A stretch of 11,849 nucleotides of DNA from an uncultured Clostridia bacterium (GCA_945927915.1 CAMEMX010000031.1:1-11849); one strand, 5' to 3'. Positions 1 to 8,613 are shown, counted from the stretch's first letter. Notes: generated by a model not told the origin, from the sequence alone. Made by a program: numbers and translations.

Positions 1-35
1 TCCGACTGAAAGTGTCTTCTGATCCTTTGTTTCAT
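1..35 (-). CDS. Possible start of a further minus-strand gene, cut by the window edge
   Basis: An ATG at 35-33 opens a reading frame that runs off the left edge after 11 codons (MKQRIRRHFQS). It lies 70 nt downstream of the GH18 stop codon. The stretch before it is purine-rich but has only a weak Shine-Dalgarno-like AAAGAGA. The short basic N-terminus could belong to many proteins, so no function can be given. It may also be chance. Confidence 0.25.
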   Translation of the reverse strand, partial: MKQRIRRHFQS

Positions 36-105
36 GTTTTATCTCTTTCTATCCCTTTTTCAGCATTCCGCTGTGCTTTGCGGTATCTTTTCCATAATAC
101 CCGAC

Positions 106-2325
106 TCACCGGATCTCGATGATTCTGTACGCTTCTCCAAGGCTGGAAAAGCGGATGAAGCGCATCAGGATCGTGGCGACCTGCGCTCTGGTCGCGTTGC
201 CCTCCGGCAGGAGGCGGCCGTCAGAGCCGCCGATAATACCGGCGGAAACCGTCCAAGAGACAGCATCTTTCGCCCAATTGCTGACCGCCGCATGGTCGGG
301 GAAGGCGCTTAGGTCTGCGCGGTTCGCCGTCGAATAGCCCTTCCTCTGCGCGTAGCGGTACAAAATAGCCGCCATCTGCTCGCGCGTCACGTTGTCCTCC
401 GGCGCAAATTTCCCGTGTCCGATGCCGCCGACGATGCCGTTCTCGCTCGCCCATGCAACCGCTTTTGCATACCATTCGTTCGCGGGCACGTCGGTGAACT
501 GCACGCCGCCATTGGCTTGCGGCTCACCCTCATAGCGCCACAGCACCGTGACGAGCATGGCGCGCGTCATTGCCGTCTCCGGCTCGAAGGTCGTCGGACT
601 CATGCCGTTAAAGAGCTTGTTCTCAAAGGCGTATTCCACGCCCTCGCAGTACCACTGGGTCGGGTCGACGTCCGTAAACGGCAGATCGGTCAGCCGCTTT
701 CCCATCTGGTCGAACAGCTCCGTATAGCCGCCGCCGACGTAGAAGCCCGCAATGCCAGCAAGCCCATACGCCGGCGCAAGGGCAGCTCTTCTGCGGATAC
801 CTGCCTCGGATTCGTAATAAACGATGTAGTTCTTCCCGTTTTCGGAGAAGGTGAACCAGCGGTCGTCCACAGCGGCGTCGGTGGTCTTTTCCTGTGCGCC
901 GTGCTTGTCACGCAGCGCCCAAACCTCCGGCATGGTGATGTTCTGTGCCGTGTGGTCGGTGGTGTTGAAGCGGATGCCGTAGCCGCCGATGCCCACAAGC
1001 ACCTTGTCCGCGCCGATGACCGTCGCGGCATAGCGCATACAGCGGGAGGTATAGGTCAGGTTGCTGATCTCGCCGTACTGCGCGGAGGCACTGTTCGTAT
1101 AAGCGCGGGCGCTGTGCAGGTCATAGGTGATGACCGTCACAAGGTCTGCGGCCTTGGCAACGACATCGTAGTCATAGATCGTCGCAGCCTCGTCCTTGTC
1201 CCACATCACGCCGCCGACCGTCAGCATCAGCGTCTTGCCCTCGGCGTGCAACGCTGCCGAAAGTTTTGTCACGAGCTTGCTGTAGACGGTGCGGTAGGTG
1301 TTGCCGCCGAATTCAACATCGAGATTCAGACCGTCGAGATCATATTTGCGGACGATGTCCAGCATCTCCCGCACCGCGGCGTCGATGGCTGCGTCGTCCG
1401 CCGCGAGGCAGCGGAGAATGGAATCGTCATAGTAGACGATCACGCCGCCGAGCACCGAAATGCCCTTTTCCTTGCAGAACGAGAGCAGCTCAAGCTGCGG
1501 ATCTGCGTTTCCGAGCATATCGTGGGTGATGAATTCACCGATATAGCTTCTGCCGTTGTTGGCCTCGTTGACCTTGCTCTGCATCATATAGAGGCAATCA
1601 AGCGAGACAACGTTGAACGAATCGCTGTTTTGCTTCAAAACCTCGACCTGTGCGCGTCCCTTCTCGCCGTCATTATAGCAGTCCTCAAAGAACGCCAGGC
1701 TATAGCGGTAGTTCGCGGAGCGCTGCTGCTGCCCGACGACGGGCGTCAGCACCTTGTCGGGCCACGGGATCAGGTATTTGCTCTCCAGATCCCGGCGCAG
1801 GAGCAGCGTGGAGACATCCATTTTGGGCGTATAGCGCAAAATGCCGTAATCGACCGCCGTGTTCAGGCACAGGCGCTGCTCATTGGTCAGGCCTTCCGTG
1901 CCGCGGAAGTCGTAGAGGTTAATCGCGTTGAAGCCGTGCAGACCCTTGCTGTGGACGATGATCTCCATTGCCATGCCAAGGGTGATCGGCTGGCTGTAGT
2001 CGACCGTTTTGGGGTCGATGATGCCGTACTTCGCCGCCTCTCGGACATAGGGTGCCGCCCAAGCCGAGGGCAGATCGCCGTCACGGTCACGCGGGGATTC
2101 GCCGTCGATGCCGACCGACCAGTAGGAATACGCCCGCACAAGAGCGATATACTCCTCCACGGTCATGGCGCGATCCGGCTCCTTCGTCAGATCGAAGTGC
2201 CAGTCCGGATGCTGGGTAAAAAAGCTGTCCGGCATGGCTGCCGCCTGCGGCACAAACGCAGACAGCACACACAGCAGCAGCAGGAGCGCCAAAGCCCTCC
2301 TGCTGCCTTGTTTTTGTCTCATCAT
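106..2325 (-). CDS. Secreted GH18-family glycosyl hydrolase with three C-terminal SLH repeats
   Basis: This is a 739-residue exported protein. Residues 1-30 form a signal peptide: basic start, leucine-rich core, and an AxA-type cleavage site near 28-30. Residues of roughly 40-165 look like a degenerate SLH-like region. Residues of about 205-540 form a GH18 (chitinase/SleL-like) barrel. Its active-site strand is DGLNLDVE at 331-338, with E338 as the expected acid/base; the family's DxxDxDxE has Asn at 334, which is common in bacterial peptidoglycan or spore-cortex GH18 enzymes. Three SLH repeats follow at about 550-598, 610-658 and 674-724, with FTDV...W and TRxxxxxxLxR signatures; such repeats usually bind cell-wall secondary polymer. 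The likely role is to cut GlcNAc-containing wall glycans or chitin-like polymers while anchored at the surface; the substrate is not known. The ATG overlaps the recN stop by 4 nt, with a purine-rich GGAAAGGAAGG just upstream, so it is probably translated with recN. Confidence 0.88.
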   Translation of the reverse strand: MMRQKQGSRRALALLLLLCVLSAFVPQAAAMPDSFFTQHPDWHFDLTKEPDRAMTVEEYIALVRAYSYWSVGIDGESPRDRDGDLPSAWAAPYVREAAKYGIIDPKTVDYSQPITLGMAMEIIVHSKGLHGFNAINLYDFRGTEGLTNEQRLCLNTAVDYGILRYTPKMDVSTLLLRRDLESKYLIPWPDKVLTPVVGQQQRSANYRYSLAFFEDCYNDGEKGRAQVEVLKQNSDSFNVVSLDCLYMMQSKVNEANNGRSYIGEFITHDMLGNADPQLELLSFCKEKGISVLGGVIVYYDDSILRCLAADDAAIDAAVREMLDIVRKYDLDGLNLDVEFGGNTYRTVYSKLVTKLSAALHAEGKTLMLTVGGVMWDKDEAATIYDYDVVAKAADLVTVITYDLHSARAYTNSASAQYGEISNLTYTSRCMRYAATVIGADKVLVGIGGYGIRFNTTDHTAQNITMPEVWALRDKHGAQEKTTDAAVDDRWFTFSENGKNYIVYYESEAGIRRRAALAPAYGLAGIAGFYVGGGYTELFDQMGKRLTDLPFTDVDPTQWYCEGVEYAFENKLFNGMSPTTFEPETAMTRAMLVTVLWRYEGEPQANGGVQFTDVPANEWYAKAVAWASENGIVGGIGHGKFAPEDNVTREQMAAILYRYAQRKGYSTANRADLSAFPDHAAVSNWAKDAVSWTVSAGIIGGSDGRLLPEGNATRAQVATILMRFIRFSSLGEAYRIIEIR

Positions 2326-3995
2326 AAGCCTTCCTTTCCTGACGCCCTGCCGCCAAGCATCTCCGCCGCGCTTTGCAGCGTGGTTTCCGTGATGCTCGTG
2401 CCGCCGATGATGCGGGCAAGCTCCCGCTTTCTGCCGTCAAAGTCCAAGGGCGTGACGGCGGTGAAGGTTCTTCCGTCGCGTTCGCTCTTTTCAATGAGGA
2501 AGTGCGTATCGGCAAGCGCCGCAAGCTGCGGCAGATGCGTCACGCACAGAACCTGCTTGTTTTTGGATACGGCGCGGAGCTTTTCCGCAACGCGCTGCGC
2601 CGCCCGGCCGGAGACACCGGTGTCGACCTCGTCAAAGATCAGGGTCGGCACCTTGTCGCGCTCGGCAAGGACATTTTTGAGCGCCAGCATGATGCGCGCC
2701 AGCTCACCGCCGGAGGCGACCTTGCTCAGCGGCTTGAGCGCCTCACCGAGGTTGGCGGACATATAAAACGCGACCGCGTCCGCACCCAAGGGTGTCAGCT
2801 CCGTCTCGGAAAAGACGCAGGAGAACTGCACCTTTTTCATGTCCAGATCGGCAAGCTCGCGCAAGATCCGCTCCGTCAGCGTCTCTGCCGCAGTCTTTCG
2901 CGCCGCGCGGAGGACTTTTGCCGCGTCCCACGCCGCCTGCTGCGCCGATTGAAGCTTGCGCTTGAGCTGTTCCATGCGCTCGTCGGCGAATTCGATCTCC
3001 TCCAGCTCCCGCTGCGCCTTGGCGCAATAGGCAAGGATGTCTTCGCAGGTCGCGCCGTATTTCCGGCGCAGACGGTGGATCGTATCCAGGCGCTCTTCGA
3101 TGCGCTCCAGTTCATCAGCGGAATAGGAGAGCGAATAGATCTTGTCGCTCACCTGCTCTGCCGCGTCCTGCACCTGATACATGAGGTCGGACACCGTGGC
3201 GTGGAGCTGGGCGAGCGATTCGTCATAGCGCGTCAGGCGGGAGAGGGCTCGCTCCGCCTGCGCCAAAAGCGCGGCGGCACCCTCCGTCTCATCGTCGCCG
3301 TTCAGGCCGAGCGCCGCGTCATGCAAACCGTCGGAGAGCTTCTCCGCATTCTGCACGAGCTTGCGTCGGGCTTCCAGCGTCTCGTCCTCGCCCGGCGCGA
3401 GCGAAGCGCGCGTGATCTCGTCGATTTGGAATTTGAGGCTCTCCATCCGGCGGAGCTTTTCGCTCTCGTCCATGGAAAGCCGGTTGATCTCACGCTGCAG
3501 GGACTGCACGGTCTGATACTGCGCGGCATATTGCTCCAGCAGTGCCTCGTCGCAGGCAAAGCAATCCAGCAGCGTCAGGTGGGACGCCTCGTCAAACAGG
3601 GCGGCGGAATCGTGCTGCCCGTGGATGTTGATCAGGCGCAGCCCGAGCTTTTTGAGTGCGCCGACCGTCACGGGCACGCCGTTGACGCGGCAGTCGTTCT
3701 TGCCGTCGAGATAGATCTCCCGGCGGACAGTCAGCTCCTGCTCAAACGGCACGCCGTTGTCCGCAAACCACGCAAGCTCCGGCACGCGGTCAAAGATGGC
3801 GCGCACCGAAGCCTTGTTTTTTCCCGTGCGGATCATATCGCGGTAGGCGCGCTCGCCCAAGATGGCGGAGATTGCGTCGATCACGATGGACTTGCCCGCA
3901 CCCGTTTCACCGGTCAGGACATTGAAGCCGTCCTCAAACAGGATGTCCGCCTGCTCGATCACGGCGATATTCTCGATATGGAGCAGACGGAGCAT
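2322..3995 (-). CDS. recN: DNA repair protein RecN (SMC-like ATPase)
   Basis: RecN is a cytosolic SMC-like ATPase that acts early in double-strand-break repair, holding DNA ends or sister duplexes for RecA. The 557-residue length is normal. The N-terminal head has the Walker A motif GETGAGKS at 29-36 and a Q-loop-like INIHGQHDS at 122-130. A helical coiled-coil arm spans about 150-375. The C-terminal head has the ABC signature SGGELAR at 428-434, Walker B with TLIFDE at 451-456, the D-loop DTGVSGR just after, and the switch His in VTHLPQLA (H487). The ATG at 3995 has AAGGG eight bases upstream and lies 14 bp after argR. The end overlaps the GH18 gene in ATGA. The argR-recN pair is classic in Firmicutes. 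Confidence 0.97.
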   Translation of the reverse strand: MLRLLHIENIAVIEQADILFEDGFNVLTGETGAGKSIVIDAISAILGERAYRDMIRTGKNKASVRAIFDRVPELAWFADNGVPFEQELTVRREIYLDGKNDCRVNGVPVTVGALKKLGLRLINIHGQHDSAALFDEASHLTLLDCFACDEALLEQYAAQYQTVQSLQREINRLSMDESEKLRRMESLKFQIDEITRASLAPGEDETLEARRKLVQNAEKLSDGLHDAALGLNGDDETEGAAALLAQAERALSRLTRYDESLAQLHATVSDLMYQVQDAAEQVSDKIYSLSYSADELERIEERLDTIHRLRRKYGATCEDILAYCAKAQRELEEIEFADERMEQLKRKLQSAQQAAWDAAKVLRAARKTAAETLTERILRELADLDMKKVQFSCVFSETELTPLGADAVAFYMSANLGEALKPLSKVASGGELARIMLALKNVLAERDKVPTLIFDEVDTGVSGRAAQRVAEKLRAVSKNKQVLCVTHLPQLAALADTHFLIEKSERDGRTFTAVTPLDFDGRKRELARIIGGTSITETTLQSAAEMLGGRASGKEGL

Positions 3996-4009
3996 GGTCG
4001 GTTCCCTTC

Positions 4010-4462
4010 TTAGTCAAACATCTTGCGGATCTCTGCGCAGAACTGCATGGCGGCCTCCGTGTCGCGCATGATGACGAGGGTCGTATCGTCGCCGGAGAGG
4101 GTACCGATGACTGTCGGCATATGCAGCGCGTCGATGTTCGCGCCCGCAGCGGCGCCGAGTCCCGGCATCGTCTTGACGACGACGAGGTTCTGCGCGAAGT
4201 CGATGCTCGTCACACACTCGCGGAAGATGACGCGGAAGCGCGCGTCGAATTTGTCGCTCTCCTCCTGACGGGGGACAACATAGCGGTAGCCGCCCAGTCC
4301 GTCAAGCGTCTTGATGATGCGAAGCTCCTTGATGTCGCGTGAAACGGTCGCCTGCGTGCTCTTGAAGCCGCTTTCGAGAAGCTCGTTCAGGAGCTGCTCC
4401 TGGGTCTCAATGGACTTTTCCGTGATCAATTCCAAGATCTTCTTCTGGCGTTTTGATTTCAT
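4010..4462 (-). CDS. argR: Arginine repressor ArgR
   Basis: ArgR/AhrC is a hexameric transcription regulator that binds ARG boxes when loaded with L-arginine, repressing arginine synthesis and often activating its breakdown. The 150-residue length is standard. An N-terminal winged helix-turn-helix spans about 1-65, with recognition helix TQATVSRDIKEL and the conserved Ser-Arg pair at 41-42. The C-terminal oligomerisation and arginine-binding domain spans about 78-150 and carries GTLSGDDT at 120-127, whose Asp pair (125-126) contacts arginine. It sits 8 bp after nadK and 14 bp before recN, so it has no obvious private promoter. No arginine genes and no clear ARG box are visible in the window. 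Confidence 0.96.
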   Translation of the reverse strand: MKSKRQKKILELITEKSIETQEQLLNELLESGFKSTQATVSRDIKELRIIKTLDGLGGYRYVVPRQEESDKFDARFRVIFRECVTSIDFAQNLVVVKTMPGLGAAAGANIDALHMPTVIGTLSGDDTTLVIMRDTEAAMQFCAEIRKMFD

Positions 4463-4470
4463 GGCTGCAC

Positions 4471-5328
4471 CTACTTAAATTTATTCTTTAATATCTCGAA
4501 AAAGCTGCGGTCACTCAGGTGAACGAGCTTCGTCGTGTAACTGGAGCGCGTGATGGTCAGGCGGTCGCCGGTGTTCAGGCGCAGCGCCCTGCCGCCGTCA
4601 ACGGACAGGAAGGCGCTTTTCCGCCCGATGCGGCCGATCTCGACGGTGATCACCCGCTGCGCGGAGGTAACAACGGTCTTCGTGCGCATATCGTGGGCGC
4701 AGATCGGCGTGATGATGATGTTTTGTGCGGTCGGCTCGACGATCGGGCCGCCGGCGGACATGGAATACGCCGTCGAGCCGGTGGGCGTGCAGACGATGAC
4801 GCCGTCGCCGCCGAAGCTCATGATCTCAACGTCGTCGCAGCTCACCGCCATCTGGACGATGCGAGCGACCGCGCCCTTGGTGATGACGGCATCATTGAGC
4901 GCTTCCTCTTCCAGAAGCAGCTCGCCGTCGCGCTCCGCCCGGACGTGGAGCATCATGCGCTCCTCGACGGTGTAATCCCCCGAAGCGAGGCGGTTGAGCG
5001 CCTTCAGTTCGCCGCTCTCCAGCTCAGCCATGAAGCCCATCGTGCCGATGTTGACGCCGAGAATCGGCACACCTGCACGGGTCGCAGCCTTGGAGGCATG
5101 GAGAATGGTGCCGTCGCCGCCGAAGCAGATCAGCAGGTCGGCGTCCTTCAGTTCGTGCGTCAGGTCGTGCAGCACGACGTCGCCGGGCAGTTCAAAGCTC
5201 TTGTCCACATCGAAGGCGAGGCAAATGCGCGTCTCGATGCCGGCGTCACGCAGGATCTTCTCGGCAAGGTTGGCATATCTGAAATTTCTGTCCCGATACG
5301 GGTTCGGGGTCATCACAACTTTCTTCAT
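4471..5328 (-). CDS. nadK: NAD kinase (ATP/polyphosphate-dependent)
   Basis: This enzyme phosphorylates NAD+ at the 2' position of its adenosine ribose to make NADP+ in the cytosol. The 285-residue length is typical. The family motif GGDGT is at 70-74, with catalytic D72. GVNIGTMGF is at 91-99 and LND at 144-146, where many homologues have LNE. The glycine-rich TPTGSTAYSMSAGGP signature lies at 181-195. It starts inside the tlyA stop codon (ATGA overlap), which suggests translational coupling, and ends 8 bp before argR. The NADPH it supplies is needed by the isoprenoid pathway that dxs begins. Confidence 0.96.
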   Translation of the reverse strand: MKKVVMTPNPYRDRNFRYANLAEKILRDAGIETRICLAFDVDKSFELPGDVVLHDLTHELKDADLLICFGGDGTILHASKAATRAGVPILGVNIGTMGFMAELESGELKALNRLASGDYTVEERMMLHVRAERDGELLLEEEALNDAVITKGAVARIVQMAVSCDDVEIMSFGGDGVIVCTPTGSTAYSMSAGGPIVEPTAQNIIITPICAHDMRTKTVVTSAQRVITVEIGRIGRKSAFLSVDGGRALRLNTGDRLTITRSSYTTKLVHLSDRSFFEILKNKFK

Positions 5329-6122
5329 AACGCTTCATGGGCGGCGGCGACCAGCGCGCGGACGTCCGGCACGATCCCGCCATCGGGGAGCATGGACAAA
5401 TGCCCCAGAAATTCAATGTTGCCTTCCGGCCCCTTGACAGGGGAAAACGTCAGATTCCTGACCGTAAGCTGCAATTCAGCCGCCAGCGTGAGGAAATTCT
5501 CCAGCACCTCGGCGTGAACGGCAGGGTCGCGGACGACGCCTTTTTTGCCGACCTTGTCCTTGCCGGCCTCAAACTGCGGCTTGATGAGGCAGAGGATCTG
5601 CCCCGTCGGCTTGAGCAGCGCCTTGATCGCGGGCAGGACGATCTTCAAGGAGATAAACGAGACGTCAACGACGGAAAGGTCGAGCGGCTCGCCCAGATCC
5701 TCCGGCTTGACATAGCGGATGTTCGTCCGCTCCATGCACACGACGCGTTCGTCCGTACGCAGGCTCCAGGCAAGCTGACCGTAGCCGACGTCGATCGCGA
5801 AGACCTTTTTGGCGCCCTTTTGCAGCAGGCAGTCGGTAAAGCCGCCCGTGGAGGCGCCGGAATCGCTGCACACAAAGCCGGTCGGATCGACGCCGAAATC
5901 GCGCAGCGCTTTTTCCAGCTTCAGACCGCCGCGGCTGACATAGGGACAGACGCTGCCGCGCACCTCGATGAGCGCTTCGCTGTCCACCGGCGTGCCGGCC
6001 TTGTCGCACTTTTGTCCGTTGACATAGACCTCGCCGCTCATAATGAGCGCCTGCGCGCGGCTGCGGCTCTCGCACAGGCCCTTCTCCGTCAGGAGAATAT
6101 CCAGGCGTTCCTTATGCTTCAC
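5325..6122 (-). CDS. tlyA: TlyA-family rRNA 2'-O-methyltransferase (S4 + FtsJ domains)
   Basis: TlyA proteins methylate ribose 2'-hydroxyls in rRNA using S-adenosylmethionine; the mycobacterial enzyme modifies both 16S and 23S rRNA. They were once annotated as hemolysins. From the GTG at 6122 the protein has 265 residues, the usual length. An S4 RNA-binding domain covers about 4-62 and an FtsJ-like Rossmann domain about 63-250. The SAM-binding loop is SDSGASTGGFTD at 86-97. The likely catalytic tetrad is K68, D153 (DVSF), K181 (IKPQFE) and E237 (IEFLG). The frame stays open upstream to 6740 inside dxs, but AGGAGGT at 6137-6131, eight bases before the GTG, and the S4 domain boundary fix the start. 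It overlaps dxs by 11 nt and nadK by 4 nt. Confidence 0.94.
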   Translation of the reverse strand: MKHKERLDILLTEKGLCESRSRAQALIMSGEVYVNGQKCDKAGTPVDSEALIEVRGSVCPYVSRGGLKLEKALRDFGVDPTGFVCSDSGASTGGFTDCLLQKGAKKVFAIDVGYGQLAWSLRTDERVVCMERTNIRYVKPEDLGEPLDLSVVDVSFISLKIVLPAIKALLKPTGQILCLIKPQFEAGKDKVGKKGVVRDPAVHAEVLENFLTLAAELQLTVRNLTFSPVKGPEGNIEFLGHLSMLPDGGIVPDVRALVAAAHEAL

Positions 6123-7962
6123 CGTGCAGCACCTCCTGTGCAGACCTTGCAAGGGACTTTGCGTCCAGTCCGAGCATTTCATGCAGCCGCTTGACCGCGC
6201 CGTGCGGCACAAAGCGGTCGCCGATGTTGACCAGCTTCGTCGGCACGACGATGCCGCTCGTGCGCAGCAGGGCGGCGATCTCCTTGCCCGCGCAGCCGAT
6301 GCACACCGCTTCCTCCGCGACGAGCAGATGCTTCGTCTTGCGGACGGAAGCCGCGATCGTGGCAATGTCGATCGGCTTAACGCTCGGCAGCTTGATGACC
6401 TCGGCGCTGACGCCCAGCGTTTGCAGCTCCTGCGCAGCAGCAAGGACGTTATTGATGAGCGTGCCGTAGGTGATGAGGGTGATGTCCGTGCCCTCGCGCA
6501 CGACGGGGCTGTCCGCGACGGCGGTAAACGCGCCGTCGCAGCCGCGCGGATAGCGCACCGCGACAGGCCCGTCCATCTCCAGCACCGCCCTGCGCAGCAT
6601 GATCTCCAGCTCCGCCTGATTGGCGGGACACAGGATCTGCATATGCGGGACGGAGCGCAGATAGTTGACGTCGAAAACGCCCTGGTGCGTCTCGCCGTCC
6701 TCGCCGACCAGACCGGCGCGGTCAACGGCGAAGACCACATGAAGATTCAGCATAGACACATCCTGCAACAGCATATCATACGCACGCTGCAGGAAGGTCG
6801 AATAGATCGCAACGACGGGGATCATGCCCTGCATGGCAAGGCCGCCCGCCATGGAAACCGCGTGTCCCTCCGCGATGCCCACGTCAAAGCAGCGCTCCCG
6901 GAAGCGCGAGGAAAACTCCGTCAGGCCGGTGCCGTGCACCATGGCAGCGGTGATCGCGCAGACGCGCGGCTCCTTCGCGGCGATGCGGCAGAGCGTTCTG
7001 CCGAACGTCTCGGAAAAGGAAGGCAGATGCGCGCAAAGAGGCGGCTTGCCGCTCTCCGGGTCGAACGCGCCGACGCCGTGGAATACGTCCGGGCTCAGCT
7101 CCGCCGGCGCATAGCCCTTGCCCTTTTGCGTGATGACATGGAGCAAAACGGGCTTGTTGCACGCCTTGACGAGCTTGAGCATATATTCCAGCCGCGCAAG
7201 GTCATGCCCATCCACCGGGCCGTAATAGGCAAAGCCCATCTCCTCAAACAGCGTCGAGCCGAGAAGCATCCGCTTCCAGCGCTCCTTGATGCGGTGCGTG
7301 AAGCGGTAGACCGCTTTCCCGCCGGGCAGGGCGCTCGTCACCGTCCGGTAGGCTTTTTTCAGGCGGAAATAGCCCGGGCGCGTGCGCAGGATCGAAAGAT
7401 GCCGCGCGATGCCGCCGACGTTCGGTGTGATGGACATTCCGTTATCGTTCAGGATCACGATGAACGGCTCCCTGCTTTCGCCGGCGTCGTTCAGGCCCTC
7501 GTAGGCAAGGCCGCCCGTCAGCGCGCCGTCACCCATCAGGGCGATCACATGATAGTCCTGCTTCAAAAGCGTCCTTGCCCGCGCCATGCCGAGGGCGGTG
7601 GAGACAGACGAGGAAGCGTGACCTGCGACAAAGGCGTCCGTCGCGCTCTCCGACGGCTTGGGAAAGCCGGAAAGCCCGCCGTAGGAGCGCAGCGAGGAAA
7701 AGCCCTCGCGCCGGCCGGTCAGTATTTTATGCACATAGGACTGATGTCCCACGTCGAAGAGCAGACGGTCCCTGCTCGTGTCGAACACGCGCTCGATCGC
7801 GACCGCCAGCTCCACCACGCCGAGGTTCGAAGCGAGATGTCCGCCCGTCCGGGCGACATTCATCACCAGAAACTGCCGCAGCTCATCGCACAGCAGGCGA
7901 AGCTGCTGCATATCCAGCGCGCGGAGATCCTCGGCGGATCTGATTTCATCCAGTAAACTCAA
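6112..7962 (-). CDS. dxs: 1-deoxy-D-xylulose-5-phosphate synthase
   Basis: DXS condenses pyruvate with glyceraldehyde 3-phosphate, using thiamine diphosphate and Mg2+, to make DXP, the first step of the MEP isoprenoid pathway and a precursor for thiamine and pyridoxal. The 616-residue length fits the family. Visible motifs are GHLASNLGVVEL with H42, the ThDP/Mg motif GDGALTGG from 144 to Asn in LNDNG (171-175), the catalytic Glu in GIAEGHAVSMAGG (E365), and the pyrimidine-domain signature DRAGLVGEDGxTHQG at 414-428. The start is TTG at 7962-7960. An in-frame TAA lies two codons upstream, so no longer start exists. The Shine-Dalgarno is modest (AGGT, about ten bases away), which hints at limited initiation or coupling to oapA, 24 bp upstream. 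dxs next to oapA is the hallmark of known OLE loci. Confidence 0.96.
   Translation of the reverse strand: MSLLDEIRSAEDLRALDMQQLRLLCDELRQFLVMNVARTGGHLASNLGVVELAVAIERVFDTSRDRLLFDVGHQSYVHKILTGRREGFSSLRSYGGLSGFPKPSESATDAFVAGHASSSVSTALGMARARTLLKQDYHVIALMGDGALTGGLAYEGLNDAGESREPFIVILNDNGMSITPNVGGIARHLSILRTRPGYFRLKKAYRTVTSALPGGKAVYRFTHRIKERWKRMLLGSTLFEEMGFAYYGPVDGHDLARLEYMLKLVKACNKPVLLHVITQKGKGYAPAELSPDVFHGVGAFDPESGKPPLCAHLPSFSETFGRTLCRIAAKEPRVCAITAAMVHGTGLTEFSSRFRERCFDVGIAEGHAVSMAGGLAMQGMIPVVAIYSTFLQRAYDMLLQDVSMLNLHVVFAVDRAGLVGEDGETHQGVFDVNYLRSVPHMQILCPANQAELEIMLRRAVLEMDGPVAVRYPRGCDGAFTAVADSPVVREGTDITLITYGTLINNVLAAAQELQTLGVSAEVIKLPSVKPIDIATIAASVRKTKHLLVAEEAVCIGCAGKEIAALLRTSGIVVPTKLVNIGDRFVPHGAVKRLHEMLGLDAKSLARSAQEVLHGEA
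6131..6137 (-). promoter_or_regulatory. Ribosome binding site that sets the tlyA GTG start
   Basis: AGGAGGT on the minus strand lies inside the end of dxs, eight bases before the GTG at 6122-6120. It is close to the ideal anti-16S sequence and is the main reason to reject the upstream extension of the same frame. Confidence 0.85.
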
Positions 7963-7986
7963 AAGTTACACAACCTGTCAAATGCG

Positions 7987-8586
7987 TCACGTTCTTTTCC
8001 GCGGCTTTTTGCGGAACAGTGACTTTATATAGTAGATCGGCTTGGCGACCAGATGGACGATCTGCGTGGAATTGTGCATGGCAATATTCTTGCCGCACGC
8101 CTTTCCCGCGATCGTCACGCCCGCGACCACGGCGGACATCACAAGCTGTCCGACCGCATCGGAGCCGAGATCGGTCAGCGCCTTCACGGCGATCACCGCC
8201 GAGGCGGAGCCGGAGACGACACCGCAGATGTCGCCGACGACGTCATTGCAAAAGCTCGAGACCTTTTCCGCGTTGCGCAGGAGCTTCAGCGCCTCCGCAG
8301 CGCCCGGCACCTTTTTTGCCGCCATTGAATGAAAAGGCTTCTCCCCCGCGGACATGACCGCGACACCGATGACGTCAAACACGATGCCCAGCAGGACGAT
8401 AAACAGCAGGACAGCAAATGCCTCGACAATCCCGGCGTCTTCCATGATGCTGGAGGACAGGAAGGAGATTGCCGAGGAGATCAGAACCGCTACAAAAAAT
8501 ATCGTTACGATCCAGCGGGCATTGCTGTGTTTCCTGGTTTTTTTCTTGTTTTTCTTACTTCGGGGTTCGGGGTCGTTGGTGTGCAA
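7987..8586 (-). CDS. oapA: OapA-like OLE RNA-associated membrane protein
   Basis: This small, very basic integral membrane protein has 199 residues from the TTG at 8586-8584. The N-terminal tail is lysine/arginine-rich at 8-24. Hydrophobic segments lie at about 25-46, 54-78, 113-135 and 146-166. The C-terminus ends in another basic cluster (RKKPRKR, 192-198). The middle contains a polar block, GEKPFHSMAAKKVPGA, at 81-96. In known OLE loci a protein of this size and membrane pattern is encoded between the RNA and dxs; it binds OLE RNA and holds it at the membrane. Reported phenotypes in Bacillus halodurans concern cold, alcohol and Mg2+ stress. The same frame has a GTG at 8622, but only the TTG has a good GGAGG seven bases upstream. 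The identification rests on position, size, topology and charge. It could otherwise be an uncharacterised membrane protein of unrelated role. Confidence 0.82.
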   Translation of the reverse strand: MHTNDPEPRSKKNKKKTRKHSNARWIVTIFFVAVLISSAISFLSSSIMEDAGIVEAFAVLLFIVLLGIVFDVIGVAVMSAGEKPFHSMAAKKVPGAAEALKLLRNAEKVSSFCNDVVGDICGVVSGSASAVIAVKALTDLGSDAVGQLVMSAVVAGVTIAGKACGKNIAMHNSTQIVHLVAKPIYYIKSLFRKKPRKRT

Positions 8587-8593
8587 AACGGTT

Positions 8594-8598
8594 CCTCC
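8594..8598 (-). promoter_or_regulatory. Ribosome binding site of oapA, deciding its TTG start
   Basis: GGAGG on the minus strand is seven bases before the TTG at 8586-8584. The upstream GTG candidate at 8622 has no such site. The G at 8598 is also the last base of a TTTATCTG copy (8605-8598) that could pair with the OLE RNA. Confidence 0.8.
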
Positions 8599-8613
8599 AG
8601 ATAAATATGTTCT

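Noticed and set aside
1..105. Terminator after the GH18 gene
   Set aside because: GGTAT/ATACC and CAGC/GCTG can form tiny hairpins, but neither is followed by a U-run on the minus strand.
415..2766. Very long plus-strand open frame opposite the GH18 gene and recN
   Set aside because: It lies antisense to two well-supported genes, has no recognisable domain, and its composition is that of the reverse strand of GC-rich codons.
6123..6740. N-terminal extension of tlyA to 6740
   Set aside because: The extra 206 residues are an Arg/Ser/Ala-rich shadow of dxs. The GTG at 6122 has an ideal ribosome binding site and gives the normal TlyA length.
6043..7956. Long plus-strand open frame opposite dxs
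   Set aside because: It covers the dxs coding strand almost exactly, has low-complexity Arg/Ala/His content and no motif. The same applies to the plus-strand frames at 2373-4013, 4519-5517 and 9329-10696.
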